A DNA stretch of 64,000 nucleotides from positions 62,001 through 126,000 of the forward strand of contig NZ_JAXFNY010000016.1 of the NCBI RefSeq assembly GCF_034180645.1, read 5' to 3'. Below are positions 16,706 to 25,391 of this stretch, one piece after another (position 1 is the stretch's first letter; every line of letters begins with the position of its first letter). This stretch comes from Mobiluncus sp034180645. GTDB taxonomy: Bacteria > Actinomycetota > Actinomycetes > Actinomycetales > Actinomycetaceae. Made by a program: the position numbers and the translations under genes. The notes below the pieces were generated by a model that did not search any database, was not told the origin of the DNA, and saw only the letters and a program-made list of their open reading frames with translations.

Positions 16706-16734
16706 ATTATGCCCGATTTCTCACGATTTTTAAA
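16706..16734 (-). promoter_or_regulatory. Candidate rpsP promoter
   Basis: TTTAAA and CATAAT are separated by 17 bp on the minus strand, about 135 bp upstream of the rpsP GTG. CATAAT differs from TATAAT at one position; the -35 is weak. The intervening leader has no other gene. Confidence 0.35.
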
Positions 16735-16753
16735 ATTCAACAGTCCTCCCAGT

Positions 16754-17410
16754 TCAGTCGAAAATGACCTGCCAGTTTGGGTCGCGATGCGCTTTCAGGC
16801 ACATCGCGACCTGTTCGGGCGTGGTTTTGCCGAGAGACATTTCCGGCAGTTCATCGAGCCCAAACCAGCCAATCTCGGTGGTTTCGAGGTTCTCTGTAAA
16901 GTCCCCGCCCAGCAAGGTGCACTCCACAAAAAAGGCGTAAACATGAAATATACCTCTACTGGGATTATGTTTGCGCTTATCGATTACCGCCAGCAATCTG
17001 TCGGTTTTCACCTGCATTCCGGATTCTTCATAAGCCTCCTTGATGGTGTTTTCCCGCACACTTAGCCCCTCGTCAATCCAGCCTCCCGGCAGGGACCAGC
17101 GTCCGTCCAAGCCTTCATGCACCAGCAGAATCTTGTCTCCGTCCACACCCGGACGCCCCGAGCCGTCACCGAAGATAACGGCGCGCGAATCAACTTTCGG
17201 CGTGCGGTATCCGTAGTCCTCCAGAAACACGTCCCGCGTCTGTTCGGGATTACTGCCCGTGAGGCGTGCCAAGAGTTCCGCCGCCAGTTCGCGCGTACGG
17301 GTTGCCCGTTCCCGGTCATAGTCGTCATGACCATAGAACTCGCCGGACTGACCGATAGCCTGCAACTCTAGAATGAGGTCCACTACGTCTGTTTTATTGT
17401 CGGTTTCCAC
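16754..17410 (-). CDS. Nudix hydrolase with Nudix_N domain
   Basis: The N-terminal ~60 residues (LILELQAIGQSGEFYGHDDYD then RELAAELLA) match the Nudix_N helical domain typical of a subgroup of ADP-ribose-type pyrophosphatases. The Nudix box follows as PGGWIDEGLS...IKEAYEESG, with Leu and Lys at the positions of the classical Glu and Arg, which is usual for this subgroup; the EExxxE-type metal ligands remain. It probably hydrolyses a nucleoside diphosphate derivative; the substrate cannot be told. The start is GTG. It is probably a single-gene unit. Confidence 0.88.
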   Translation of the reverse strand: METDNKTDVVDLILELQAIGQSGEFYGHDDYDRERATRTRELAAELLARLTGSNPEQTRDVFLEDYGYRTPKVDSRAVIFGDGSGRPGVDGDKILLVHEGLDGRWSLPGGWIDEGLSVRENTIKEAYEESGMQVKTDRLLAVIDKRKHNPSRGIFHVYAFFVECTLLGGDFTENLETTEIGWFGLDELPEMSLGKTTPEQVAMCLKAHRDPNWQVIFD

Positions 17411-17453
17411 TTGCCTGTTCCCTCGTCATCGAAATTGTCAAAACCTCTGAACA

Positions 17454-17885
17454 CTAAGACGGAATCACCGGAAGAATCCATTTATTCCCGCCGAGGCCGT
17501 CTTCATCCGGGGCTTCGGCAGCAAGGTCATCAACGCAGCGCACCCGTTTAGCGGCGTCTCTGGCAGCACTGCGCGCCTCACCAGTCGCGGATAGCGGCAA
17601 AACGCCGAGTTTCATCATGGTGTTGACCATCGGGGGCCCCATATGTCCGCTGACCACGGCCGCAATGTCATGGTCGCGCATAAAGCCCGCAATCTGAGCG
17701 TGCAAGCTGCCGTGCGGCCCTTGCTCGTGCAAGACGTCCCAACCGACTGGGAACTCTTGCCACTCCACGATTTCATCGGCGGCATTGAGGGTTGCCACCG
17801 CCATAGTCCGGGCTCGCCCCAGACCCCCGCCAACCTCGCTGCCCGCAACGTTGACCGCTATATGCAAATTTCTGTCATCACTCAT
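17454..17885 (-). CDS. NifX/NifB-type (dinitrogenase iron-molybdenum cofactor-like) domain protein
   Basis: A single domain of the Nitro_FeMo-Co family, seen in HEQGPHGSLHAQIAGFMRDH and VVSGHMGPPMVNTMMKLGV. In nitrogenase systems such domains bind metal clusters. In non-diazotrophs, as here with no nif genes nearby, the role is unknown. The conserved His and Gly-rich loop are intact. It stands alone, 43 bp downstream of nothing in its operon except the Nudix gene that follows it. Confidence 0.8.
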   Translation of the reverse strand: MSDDRNLHIAVNVAGSEVGGGLGRARTMAVATLNAADEIVEWQEFPVGWDVLHEQGPHGSLHAQIAGFMRDHDIAAVVSGHMGPPMVNTMMKLGVLPLSATGEARSAARDAAKRVRCVDDLAAEAPDEDGLGGNKWILPVIPS

Positions 17886-18083
17886 TTAATATCCCAATAT
17901 TCCGTATAATTTATTTTCGATAATCCTGGCAACAGAAACGGGTAGTTCCGCGTTCCAGCACCTCTGTTACCTCTGCTTTCCGGCTTAATCCTATGCCAGA
18001 CAGGGCCGCGGCGGCGGCCAAACACCGCACGCCGCGCCCCGCGGATAATTCACCACCCGGCTCCCCCCTACTAAGATGGTCTT

Positions 18084-18809
18084 ATGACGAAAACCCCAAC
18101 TATCTTGGCGACCTCCGGCGGATACAAAAACGGAGAACGTATCTTTACCGAGTTCAACCACCTGGTGAACTATTCACTCGAACTGTCCGGCACCACCCGT
18201 TCCAAACCGAAACTGGGCTATCTGGATACCGCGGCCGGCGACCAGCATTACCGGCTAGCCCAGCGTTACGAAGCGGCTCGCCTGGCGGGGGTCGAACTGA
18301 ACCCGCTGCAACTGTTCGTCATGCCCAACGTGGAGGACATCGAAGGCTACCTCCTAGAACAGGACGCAGTGTGGGTTGACGGGGGTTCAGTGGCAAACCT
18401 GCTGGCGGTGTGGCGAGTCCACGGCCTAGACCAGATTTTCCGCCGCGTTTGGGAAGCTGGCATCGTCCTGGCCGGAGTCTCGGCCGGTTCTATCTGTTGG
18501 CACCGAGGTGGCACCACGGATTCTTTCGGGCCCGAACTTCGCGCCGTCACCAACGGTCTGGGCTTGATTCCCTACGACAACGGCGTACATTACGACGTTG
18601 AAAAACGCCGCCGCCCCACAGTGCATCGCCTGGTCGCCGAGGGTACCTTGGGCAAAACCTATTGCACCGATAACAATGTGGGTTTGGTTTACCGCGGTAC
18701 CGAACTGGCCGAAGCGGTCAGCGAAGTGCCGGGCAAGTCGGCTTGGGTTGTGACCAAAGATAACGGCGAAGTTGTAGAGGAACGCCTCGAAACCCGTTTC
18801 CTGGGATAG
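18084..18809 (+). CDS. pepE: Peptidase S51 family protein (dipeptidase E-like)
   Basis: Family S51 enzymes are serine peptidases, PepE cleaving Asp-X dipeptides. The nucleophile elbow is GVSAGSICW near residue 130, preceded by VWVDGGSVANLLAVWR, and LGLIPYDNGVHYD follows with the His expected in the active site. 241 residues fits the family. Cyanophycinase-like proteins share the fold, but the short length favours peptidase E. The start ATG lacks a strong Shine-Dalgarno. Convergent with the ABC exporter, 9 bp between stops. Confidence 0.86.
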   Translation: MTKTPTILATSGGYKNGERIFTEFNHLVNYSLELSGTTRSKPKLGYLDTAAGDQHYRLAQRYEAARLAGVELNPLQLFVMPNVEDIEGYLLEQDAVWVDGGSVANLLAVWRVHGLDQIFRRVWEAGIVLAGVSAGSICWHRGGTTDSFGPELRAVTNGLGLIPYDNGVHYDVEKRRRPTVHRLVAEGTLGKTYCTDNNVGLVYRGTELAEAVSEVPGKSAWVVTKDNGEVVEERLETRFLG

Positions 18810-18818
18810 TTTCGGCCT

Positions 18819-20624
18819 CTAGTCTTGCTGCCAAGACTCCCACAGCGAAGCATATTCGCCCCCGGCCGCTACCAGTTCATCGTGCGTACCCAATTCCACG
18901 ATTCTCCCGTCCATCATGACTGCCACCCGGTCAGCATCGTGGGCGGTATAGAGCCGGTGGGCGATGGCGACGACGCTACGTCCCGCCAACACTCGCGACA
19001 GCGACTGTTCCAGCGAACGAGCCGCAGAGGGATCCATCAGCGAAGTTGCCTCATCCAGCACCAAAGTGTGGGGGTTCAACAACACGATTCGCGCCAGGGC
19101 AAGCTGCTGGACCTGCGCCGGATTCAGCTTCATTCCCGCGCCGCCGATTTCCGCATGCAGCCCGGTTTTTTCCGTTTCTGCCCGTGTTTTCCCCTCCGGA
19201 CCGGATAATGCGGTAAAGGTCTGGGTATCGCTTCGCCCCAAGCCGCGAACCCAGTCCACTCCCACCGCGTCGAGCACCGTCCACAGTTCCTCATCACTCG
19301 CGTCGGGCCGCGCCAAACGCAGGTTGGAGGCAATCGTTCCAGTAAACACGTGCTGTTCTTGCGTGACCAAAGCGACTTGCTGGTGCAGTTCGCTTTCGGG
19401 CAAGTCCACCAGCCGCACTCCCCCGACCGTCACGGACCCGCTGGTGGGCGGGTGAATGCCCGCCAGCATTCGCCCAAAAGTGGACTTACCGGCACCCGAT
19501 GGTCCGACAATGGCCAACGTTTCGCCCCCGTGAAGTTCCAGAGACACTTCGTGCAGCACATTTTGCCCCGAATGATAGGCGTAGCAAACGTCCCGAGCCA
19601 CTATCGAGGACGTACCGGCGGGCGCGTGGGCACTGGCTTCCCGGTCCGGCTCGACCTGTGCGACACCAAAAATCCGTGCCAGCGAAGTGTAGGCTTCCAT
19701 CGAAACATCTACCCAGAAAGTCGCTTCCCACACCGGCCCGCGCACTTGATAGGCATACAGCGCAATCGTGGAAACAGCCCCGATAGTCAAGGCTCCGCTG
19801 GGCACCAACCAGGCTCCCAGCAACACGATAACTATCAGGGGAGACAGGGTGGCGCACACAATTCCCATGAACAACCAGGAACGCATCCAGGCACTGTAGC
19901 GTTCCTGACGCCAGATTTCGCGAATGATGACATCGAGCTGGGCAATCCGTTTCCCGGACAGCCCCAGAGCGTCTACCGTGTCCGCCTGATCCAGAGTTTC
20001 CGCTACTGAACCGGACAGATCCGCCCAGGATCGGGCTGAGGACCGATAGGCGGGAACGGTCCGCGGTAAATACCACGCCATCAGTGGCCACACTCCCAGT
20101 GGCCCGATGAGCAGCATGAATGCCAACAGCGGGGAAGTCAGAAACGCCGCCACGAACGTCACCACCAACGTTGTGGTGATCATCAGAATTGCGGCGATAC
20201 CCTGGCGAATCATGAATTGCAGGCGTTCAATGTCTCGCGTAGTGCGTCCCACCAAGTCGCCGGTGCCCGCACTTTCCACAGTCGACAGAGGCAGGTGAAT
20301 GACAGAGTCGACCAAGCCGTCACGCAGGTGAGCAAAAATCCGCTCGCCCATCACCCGGGCACGGTATTCCGCCAGGAACGAAAATATCGCCGCCACCGCG
20401 ACCACTACCAGGGAAATCACCATCTGCTGACCAACCCAGTCGCGGCTGGCCGCCCCGGCTTGAATGCGGTCAATCACGCGTCCCAGCAGCCACGGGAGGG
20501 TCACTCCCGCTAGGGACGACACCAGCTGCAGCCCCACCACTGACCCAATCGCCCCGCGATAGTCGTGAATCAGGTCTTTAACCCCACGCATCACCAGTCT
20601 TCCGCTGGCCAAAGGCAGTTTCAT
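18819..20624 (-). CDS. ABC exporter half-transporter, canonical Walker motifs but degenerate signature
   Basis: A six-helix membrane domain (residues ~20-310) is fused to an ATPase domain. Walker A is intact (IVGPSGAGKST) and Walker B is intact (LVLDEATSLMD), but the LSGGQ signature is replaced by LNPAQVQQ. This is the reverse of the partner encoded just upstream, so together they form one consensus and one degenerate nucleotide site, the pattern of asymmetric heterodimeric exporters (TM287/288, BmrCD). The substrate is unknown. Its ATG overlaps the partner's stop (ATGA). Confidence 0.92.
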   Translation of the reverse strand: MKLPLASGRLVMRGVKDLIHDYRGAIGSVVGLQLVSSLAGVTLPWLLGRVIDRIQAGAASRDWVGQQMVISLVVVAVAAIFSFLAEYRARVMGERIFAHLRDGLVDSVIHLPLSTVESAGTGDLVGRTTRDIERLQFMIRQGIAAILMITTTLVVTFVAAFLTSPLLAFMLLIGPLGVWPLMAWYLPRTVPAYRSSARSWADLSGSVAETLDQADTVDALGLSGKRIAQLDVIIREIWRQERYSAWMRSWLFMGIVCATLSPLIVIVLLGAWLVPSGALTIGAVSTIALYAYQVRGPVWEATFWVDVSMEAYTSLARIFGVAQVEPDREASAHAPAGTSSIVARDVCYAYHSGQNVLHEVSLELHGGETLAIVGPSGAGKSTFGRMLAGIHPPTSGSVTVGGVRLVDLPESELHQQVALVTQEQHVFTGTIASNLRLARPDASDEELWTVLDAVGVDWVRGLGRSDTQTFTALSGPEGKTRAETEKTGLHAEIGGAGMKLNPAQVQQLALARIVLLNPHTLVLDEATSLMDPSAARSLEQSLSRVLAGRSVVAIAHRLYTAHDADRVAVMMDGRIVELGTHDELVAAGGEYASLWESWQQD

Positions 20625-22621
20625 GACATCTCACCCCCGCTTTGCACCGAGCGGTTGATGATAGTCAGGTACGGCATGGCCGATGGGTCTCCCGACCGAG
20701 CTTTTTCCCGAAGTTCCCGATGCGAGCCGCGGACGATTTCCCGACCTGCATCGTCGAGCACAATGACTTCATCACAATGCTCCAACACCAGCACTGACGC
20801 CGAGACGATGACGGTGGTTTTCCCATGCCGCGCTTGCGCCAAACGCTGGGCGACCCGCGATTCTGTGTGCGAATCGACCGCGGAAGTCGGCTCAATAGTG
20901 ACCAGCACCGCAGGATCGGCGGCTACCGCGCGAGCTAGGGCGACGCGTTGGCGCTGACCGCCCGAGAGAGTGCGCCCTTTTTCCGCCACCGCTCCGTCCA
21001 GGCCGCCATTGACGGATTCCACCACATCATCAGCATCCGCCACGTGCAGCGCGGCCAACCATTGCGAATCGCGCTCATCAACTTCGGGAACGATGAGCGA
21101 GTCCTCCTGCCGGGTCGCGTTCTCGATGACATCGCGCCACACGAGTTCGCGCACCCCTCGGTCGCGCGGCGCCGGCGAATTTGCCCCGCGCACCTGGTCT
21201 CGCAAGGTTCCGGCAAAAAGCTGCGGGTCGGTATCTGAAAGGATTATGGCGCGGCGCACAAGGTCGAGGGGCAAGGTTCTCGCGTCAGTTCCATCAATCA
21301 GAAGGGTCGGTTGTGCGCTGTCCTCTTGGCGTGCCAGGCGCCGGGCTATCGCTGCGCTGGCGTCAGGATTGGCGCAGACCAGGCCGGTAATCAGGCCCGG
21401 CTCCACCGTTACCTCGCTGACCGTGTCGGTGAGCTGAGCCAGAGCAAAATCCGTTTCCCGCCACTGTGATTGCGATGAGGCATTTTGGCGCGGCGCTTCC
21501 CCGGAAACCGTCGCTGAATCCTCGTCCATCAGGGAAGTCACGCCTTGAATCCGCGCGAGTTTGCGAACTCCGACCCAAGCTCTGGTGAATTCTTCCAGTG
21601 ACCGGGTGGCAACCACGATGGGGTTGCGCAAGAATTGTGAAAACCCGAAGAACGCGACCAAACTGCCTACTGACAGTTCATCATGAAAATACAGCATTGC
21701 CCCGATGCCCACCACCAGGGCGGTGAACACCATCGGTATCACTGAACGCAGCACGCCCAGCAGCGCCGCGGGCAGGGCGACTCGAATCCCCGCGTCACGC
21801 ACGCGAGCCGATTGCTGCTGATAGTGAAGCCCGAACACGTCCTCGCCGCCGATGCCACGCAAGACTCGCAGCCCCGCCACCGCATCAGCCGAGATTTCCG
21901 TGAGCTTGCCCTGTTCATCGCGGTTCTCGGTTTGCCGCCGCTGCAGCGGTTTGCCTAACAGCCCTATCAGCAGCGTTACGATGGGCAACCCAATCAGCAC
22001 CGTCCAGGCCAGAGGCGGCGAGGTGCGAAACATGATGACCAGAATCATCACGGTAGAGAGCAAAGCCCCCACCATTTCGGGAATCCACAGCGCCGCCTGG
22101 CCAATCCGGTCCACGTCTGTGAGCATCGAGGTAACCACATCACCGGATTCCAATTCTCGGTTCACAGCGCGCCCATCGAGAGCTAACTTTCGACCGGCCA
22201 CCCGCGCGGGGGTCGCCACCGCGTTCATCTGGACCGCAATCTCAGTGAGCTGTCCCGCCATTTGAGTCAGCGCCACACCGAGGATAACCAGGGTCAGAAC
22301 CGCCAACCGGATCCAGAGTTCCCTGGTCAAACCGTGTTCTAGCCCCGCGTCCAGCACCATTCCCAGCGCCCAGGGTACGCTGACCGAAACTACGTAGTTT
22401 AACCCCGTCACCAGTGAGCCAAGTGCCAGTACACCGCCCATAGAAAGAACGAGTTTTCTGGCATAGAGGTGGGGGTCAGCGGGGTAAACGTCAGGTTCAC
22501 TCTGGGGGCTGCGCAGCGGCCAGCGCCAGGTGTGTGGGGTCCTCAGCAGGGGCGGCAGCGTGACGTGTTCTTCGGCAGCGCGATGTTGTAAAAACTCGCG
22601 CGCACGGGCGTTATCTTCCAC
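20621..22621 (-). CDS. ABC exporter half-transporter, degenerate Walker A/B but intact signature
   Basis: The partner subunit has ~60 extra N-terminal residues, a six-helix membrane domain and an ATPase domain. Where Walker A should be, the sequence reads GLVCANPDASAA with no GK[ST]. Walker B reads VLVTIEPTSAVD, lacking the Asp but keeping the Glu. The signature is perfect (LSGGQRQR). It would therefore supply the signature to the partner's competent site and hold the inactive site itself. The GTG start follows directly on the TAA of the HTH-MNT-HEPN gene, so translation is probably coupled. The role could be multidrug or peptide export. Confidence 0.9.
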   Translation of the reverse strand: MEDNARAREFLQHRAAEEHVTLPPLLRTPHTWRWPLRSPQSEPDVYPADPHLYARKLVLSMGGVLALGSLVTGLNYVVSVSVPWALGMVLDAGLEHGLTRELWIRLAVLTLVILGVALTQMAGQLTEIAVQMNAVATPARVAGRKLALDGRAVNRELESGDVVTSMLTDVDRIGQAALWIPEMVGALLSTVMILVIMFRTSPPLAWTVLIGLPIVTLLIGLLGKPLQRRQTENRDEQGKLTEISADAVAGLRVLRGIGGEDVFGLHYQQQSARVRDAGIRVALPAALLGVLRSVIPMVFTALVVGIGAMLYFHDELSVGSLVAFFGFSQFLRNPIVVATRSLEEFTRAWVGVRKLARIQGVTSLMDEDSATVSGEAPRQNASSQSQWRETDFALAQLTDTVSEVTVEPGLITGLVCANPDASAAIARRLARQEDSAQPTLLIDGTDARTLPLDLVRRAIILSDTDPQLFAGTLRDQVRGANSPAPRDRGVRELVWRDVIENATRQEDSLIVPEVDERDSQWLAALHVADADDVVESVNGGLDGAVAEKGRTLSGGQRQRVALARAVAADPAVLVTIEPTSAVDSHTESRVAQRLAQARHGKTTVIVSASVLVLEHCDEVIVLDDAGREIVRGSHRELREKARSGDPSAMPYLTIINRSVQSGGEMS

Positions 22622-23602
22622 TTACGCAGCCGCCTCGGTGCCGCTACCAGGGTATGTCACAGAACCCAGAGCATCGAGAATTTTGGGGAAATCCTCACGC
22701 AAAGTGGTCCAAGCAATACTTGCGTCGATTTCGTCGGCGGTTTGCAGAAGTCGGTAGCGCAGTTCGCTGAGGATTGCCCACGGAATGCCGGGGTTGGCTT
22801 CCTTGACATCGGAATGAATTTTGGCCGCTGATTCAACCAGCACCGCAATAGAGTGATAAGCCGCGAAACGCGACTGCACCCCCGCCGGAGTCTTTGCCAT
22901 AAAGGCTTTTGGGTCGCCCGAGGCGATGCCCATGCCCACGTCAAGCGTCCGAGACATGTCATCCACTCGCCACCGGGCGGCGGACACATCGTAGGGGAAT
23001 AAGGACTTGGGGAATCCCCACTTCTGAAAATATGGATACTCTTCAATCTCTCGCGGTGAAAAAACATACCCGGCTCGGTATAAATCCACCAGCAGTGGCT
23101 GGAACTGCAATTTTTCATCGAGCTTCGTGACTTCACGGGGGAATCGATCAACTTTCGCGTTGCCCCAGCCGGTGTCTACGGACACGTAGACCGTGGTGCT
23201 CAGCGCATTTTCAAGTTCATTTTGCAAGCCAACCAAATCCAGCATCCCCAGGGATTTTGTGGTGCTGACCAGGAAATCTATCGGTGTAAACGCATCGTCT
23301 TGACCGGTCGAGACAGGCCCGAACATAAAAATCTCGTCGTAGCCGTATCGCGAAAAGATTCCGCGCACCACGTGGCGCTTCATACTCATCAAAGTGTGCG
23401 CCGGTACGCTGACCGCTTTTGCCAAGGCAGTTTCCTCAGCAACAGAGATGCGCCGCTTGTGGTTTTCAAAAGCACTGATGTGGGACTGGGGAACTCCGGA
23501 TATCCCTGCCAGTTCTGCTTGAGTCAGCCCCAACACGTTGCGGCGCAGACGCAAAAACGCACCGGGCAGCAAATCGCGTAACGCCATAAATTTCTGTTCC
23601 AT
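22622..23602 (-). CDS. Fused XRE helix-turn-helix, MNT nucleotidyltransferase and HEPN domains, catalytic residues lost
   Basis: Three domains are visible in 326 residues. Residues ~17-70 are an XRE-type HTH (LTQAELAGISGVPQSHISAFE). Residues ~80-162 are MntA-like nucleotidyltransferase (IFMFGPVSTG, IDFLV). Residues ~213-312 are HEPN of the HepT/DUF86 type (PWAILSELRYRLL). The MNT motif GSx10DxD reads G95-P96...P107-x-D109, losing Ser and the first Asp. The HEPN motif RX4HXY reads R282...Q287-T-A289, losing His and Tyr. It is likely a DNA-binding pseudoenzyme controlling itself and the ABC exporter behind it. I chose the ATG giving MEQKF; a -10 box lies 7 nt upstream, suggesting a leaderless mRNA. 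Confidence 0.85.
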   Translation of the reverse strand: MEQKFMALRDLLPGAFLRLRRNVLGLTQAELAGISGVPQSHISAFENHKRRISVAEETALAKAVSVPAHTLMSMKRHVVRGIFSRYGYDEIFMFGPVSTGQDDAFTPIDFLVSTTKSLGMLDLVGLQNELENALSTTVYVSVDTGWGNAKVDRFPREVTKLDEKLQFQPLLVDLYRAGYVFSPREIEEYPYFQKWGFPKSLFPYDVSAARWRVDDMSRTLDVGMGIASGDPKAFMAKTPAGVQSRFAAYHSIAVLVESAAKIHSDVKEANPGIPWAILSELRYRLLQTADEIDASIAWTTLREDFPKILDALGSVTYPGSGTEAAA

Positions 23603-23608
23603 GACAAA

Positions 23609-23632
23609 ATTATACTCCAGAAGTGTATATAA
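23609..23632 (-). promoter_or_regulatory. -10 box and overlapping imperfect palindrome before the HTH-MNT-HEPN gene
   Basis: On the minus strand TATACACTTCTGGAGTATA (arms TATAC/GTATA) overlaps TATAAT, whose expected start point falls on the ATG itself. This is a plausible self-binding site for the XRE domain. No good -35 is apparent. Confidence 0.45.
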
Positions 23633-23676
23633 GGGAATAGTTTTGCTGGACAATTACCCGTGACGTGGTGCGGCAG

Positions 23677-24438
23677 TCAGAGATAACGCGCCAAGAAATC
23701 GCGAGTCCGTTCCCGCTGCGGGTGCTGGAACAGCTGCTCGGGGGGACCTTGCTCAGCGATAACCCCATCTGCCATAAACACCACGTTCTTGCTGACCGTG
23801 CGGGCGAAAGCCATCTCGTGGGTCACCACCAGCATCGTCATACCTTCCTGAGCCAGCTTTTTAATGACCTCGATGACTTCCCCGACCATTTCCGGATCCA
23901 ACGCCGAGGTCGGTTCGTCAAACAACAGGACTTCCGGATCCATCGCCAGAGCACGAGAAATGGCAACCCGCTGCTTTTGCCCGCCGGACAACTGCCGCGG
24001 TTTCGCGTTCAGGAAGGGGCTCATACCGACTTTATCCAGATACTCCAAGGCCTTTTCCCGAGATTCCTCGCGGGACCGACCCAGGACTTTCATCTGGCCA
24101 ATCATGCAGTTCTTTAGCACGGTCATATTGTTGAACAGGTTGAATGATTGAAACACCATCCCCACTTTTGACCGATATTTCGCCTTTTTCATGGAATGGT
24201 CCAGGATGTTCGTCCCGTGATAGAGAATTTCGCCCGAGGTGGGAGTTTCCAACAAATTGATGCAGCGCAGCAAGGTCGATTTCCCGGAGCCGGACGCCCC
24301 GATGATGGATGCCACGTCCCCCGGCCGCACCGCAAAGTCGATGTCTTTCAGGACCTCGTGAGTGCCGAAAGACTTTGAGAGGTGACGGACTGTGATGATT
24401 TCGTCGCTGGTGCTCGCCGCGGTGTTCGATTCGCTCAT
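23677..24438 (-). CDS. Amino-acid ABC transporter ATP-binding protein (probably lysine)
   Basis: GlnQ/HisP-type ATPase of the polar amino acid uptake family, powering the adjacent permease. Walker A GASGSGKSTLLR, signature LSGGQKQRVAISRAL and Walker B VLLFDEPTSALD are intact, with the MLVVTHEMAFARTV switch region. It begins after a short Ser/Thr-rich leader of ~14 residues. The ATG overlaps the permease stop (ATGA). The operon is headed by a lysine riboswitch, so lysine is the inferred substrate. Confidence 0.95.
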   Translation of the reverse strand: MSESNTAASTSDEIITVRHLSKSFGTHEVLKDIDFAVRPGDVASIIGASGSGKSTLLRCINLLETPTSGEILYHGTNILDHSMKKAKYRSKVGMVFQSFNLFNNMTVLKNCMIGQMKVLGRSREESREKALEYLDKVGMSPFLNAKPRQLSGGQKQRVAISRALAMDPEVLLFDEPTSALDPEMVGEVIEVIKKLAQEGMTMLVVTHEMAFARTVSKNVVFMADGVIAEQGPPEQLFQHPQRERTRDFLARYL

Positions 24439-25346
24439 GAGTTCTGTCCTCCCTCGGGGCGTGCCGGTTTGTCTGACGCTGGTTTCCCGGCGGGCTTTCC
24501 CTTTCGCGTCGGACGCTTGGCGGGGTCAGGGAAGGTGTAGTTTCCGGCAGCCATCACAAGTTGATCTTCATTCATCAGCTCGTAATCGCTCTGTTCCTCG
24601 CCCGCCGCACCGGGCAACAGTTCGTAAGCATCGTCACCGTCAATCTTCTTTTCCAGTTTCCGCAACAAGAAAGAGGACAGTAGAGTCAACGTCAAATACC
24701 CCACCATCTCGATGGTAGCGGAGGGGAAGTACTTGAAAACGGCACCCGACACCATCTTGTGAACTGAGAAAAACTCCGAGAACCCGATGATGAACATGAC
24801 CGAAGTGTCTTTGATGTTGATGATGAAGTTGTTGCCGATTTGCGGCAGCAGGTTGCGCAAAGCCTGGGGCAAGATGACATAGAGCATGGTCTGGAAGTGG
24901 GTCATGCCAATCGCCCTAGCCCCCTCGGTTTGGCCAGAATCCACGCTGATGATGCCCCCACGCACGGATTCCGCGATGTAGGCGCCGGTGTTAATGGAGA
25001 CGACGAAAATCGACACTCCCCACATGGACTGGAACTGCAGCGCGTTATTCGTGAAGTAGGGCAGACCGTAGTAGATGAACACCGCCTGCAAAATCATCGG
25101 AGTGCCACGGAACACTTCCACATAGATCCTGATGATGACCCGGATAATCGCCAAAATCACCCGCTTGGGCAGGGGATCGGTTTGCGGGTGAGGAATTGTG
25201 TTCAAAATCCCGCAGGCAAAACCGATTACGCAGCCCAGCAAGGTGGCGATAGTAGCGAGGAGCACCGTGTTGACGATACCTGTCAAGTACACGCCGCCAT
25301 ACTTATTCAGCAGCGTTATGATGTCCTGCCACAGTGTCCACAGCAT
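24435..25346 (-). CDS. Amino-acid ABC transporter permease (probably lysine)
   Basis: HisM/GlnP-type permease. The hydrophobic segment YLTGIVNTVLLATIATLLGC opens it; FRGTPMILQAVFIYYGLPY and the EAA-like loop RGGIISVDSGQTEGARAIG with LPQALRNLLPQIGN are the coupling helix region. About 60 hydrophilic residues after the last helix (Glu/Asp then Lys/Pro-rich) form an unusually long cytoplasmic tail. It lies between the binding-protein and ATPase genes of the riboswitch-controlled operon. Confidence 0.94.
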   Translation of the reverse strand: MLWTLWQDIITLLNKYGGVYLTGIVNTVLLATIATLLGCVIGFACGILNTIPHPQTDPLPKRVILAIIRVIIRIYVEVFRGTPMILQAVFIYYGLPYFTNNALQFQSMWGVSIFVVSINTGAYIAESVRGGIISVDSGQTEGARAIGMTHFQTMLYVILPQALRNLLPQIGNNFIINIKDTSVMFIIGFSEFFSVHKMVSGAVFKYFPSATIEMVGYLTLTLLSSFLLRKLEKKIDGDDAYELLPGAAGEEQSDYELMNEDQLVMAAGNYTFPDPAKRPTRKGKPAGKPASDKPARPEGGQNS

Positions 25347-25391
25347 TTTTCTCTCCTGACGTGTTCCAGTGCGATTGGCGGATTAATCCTC

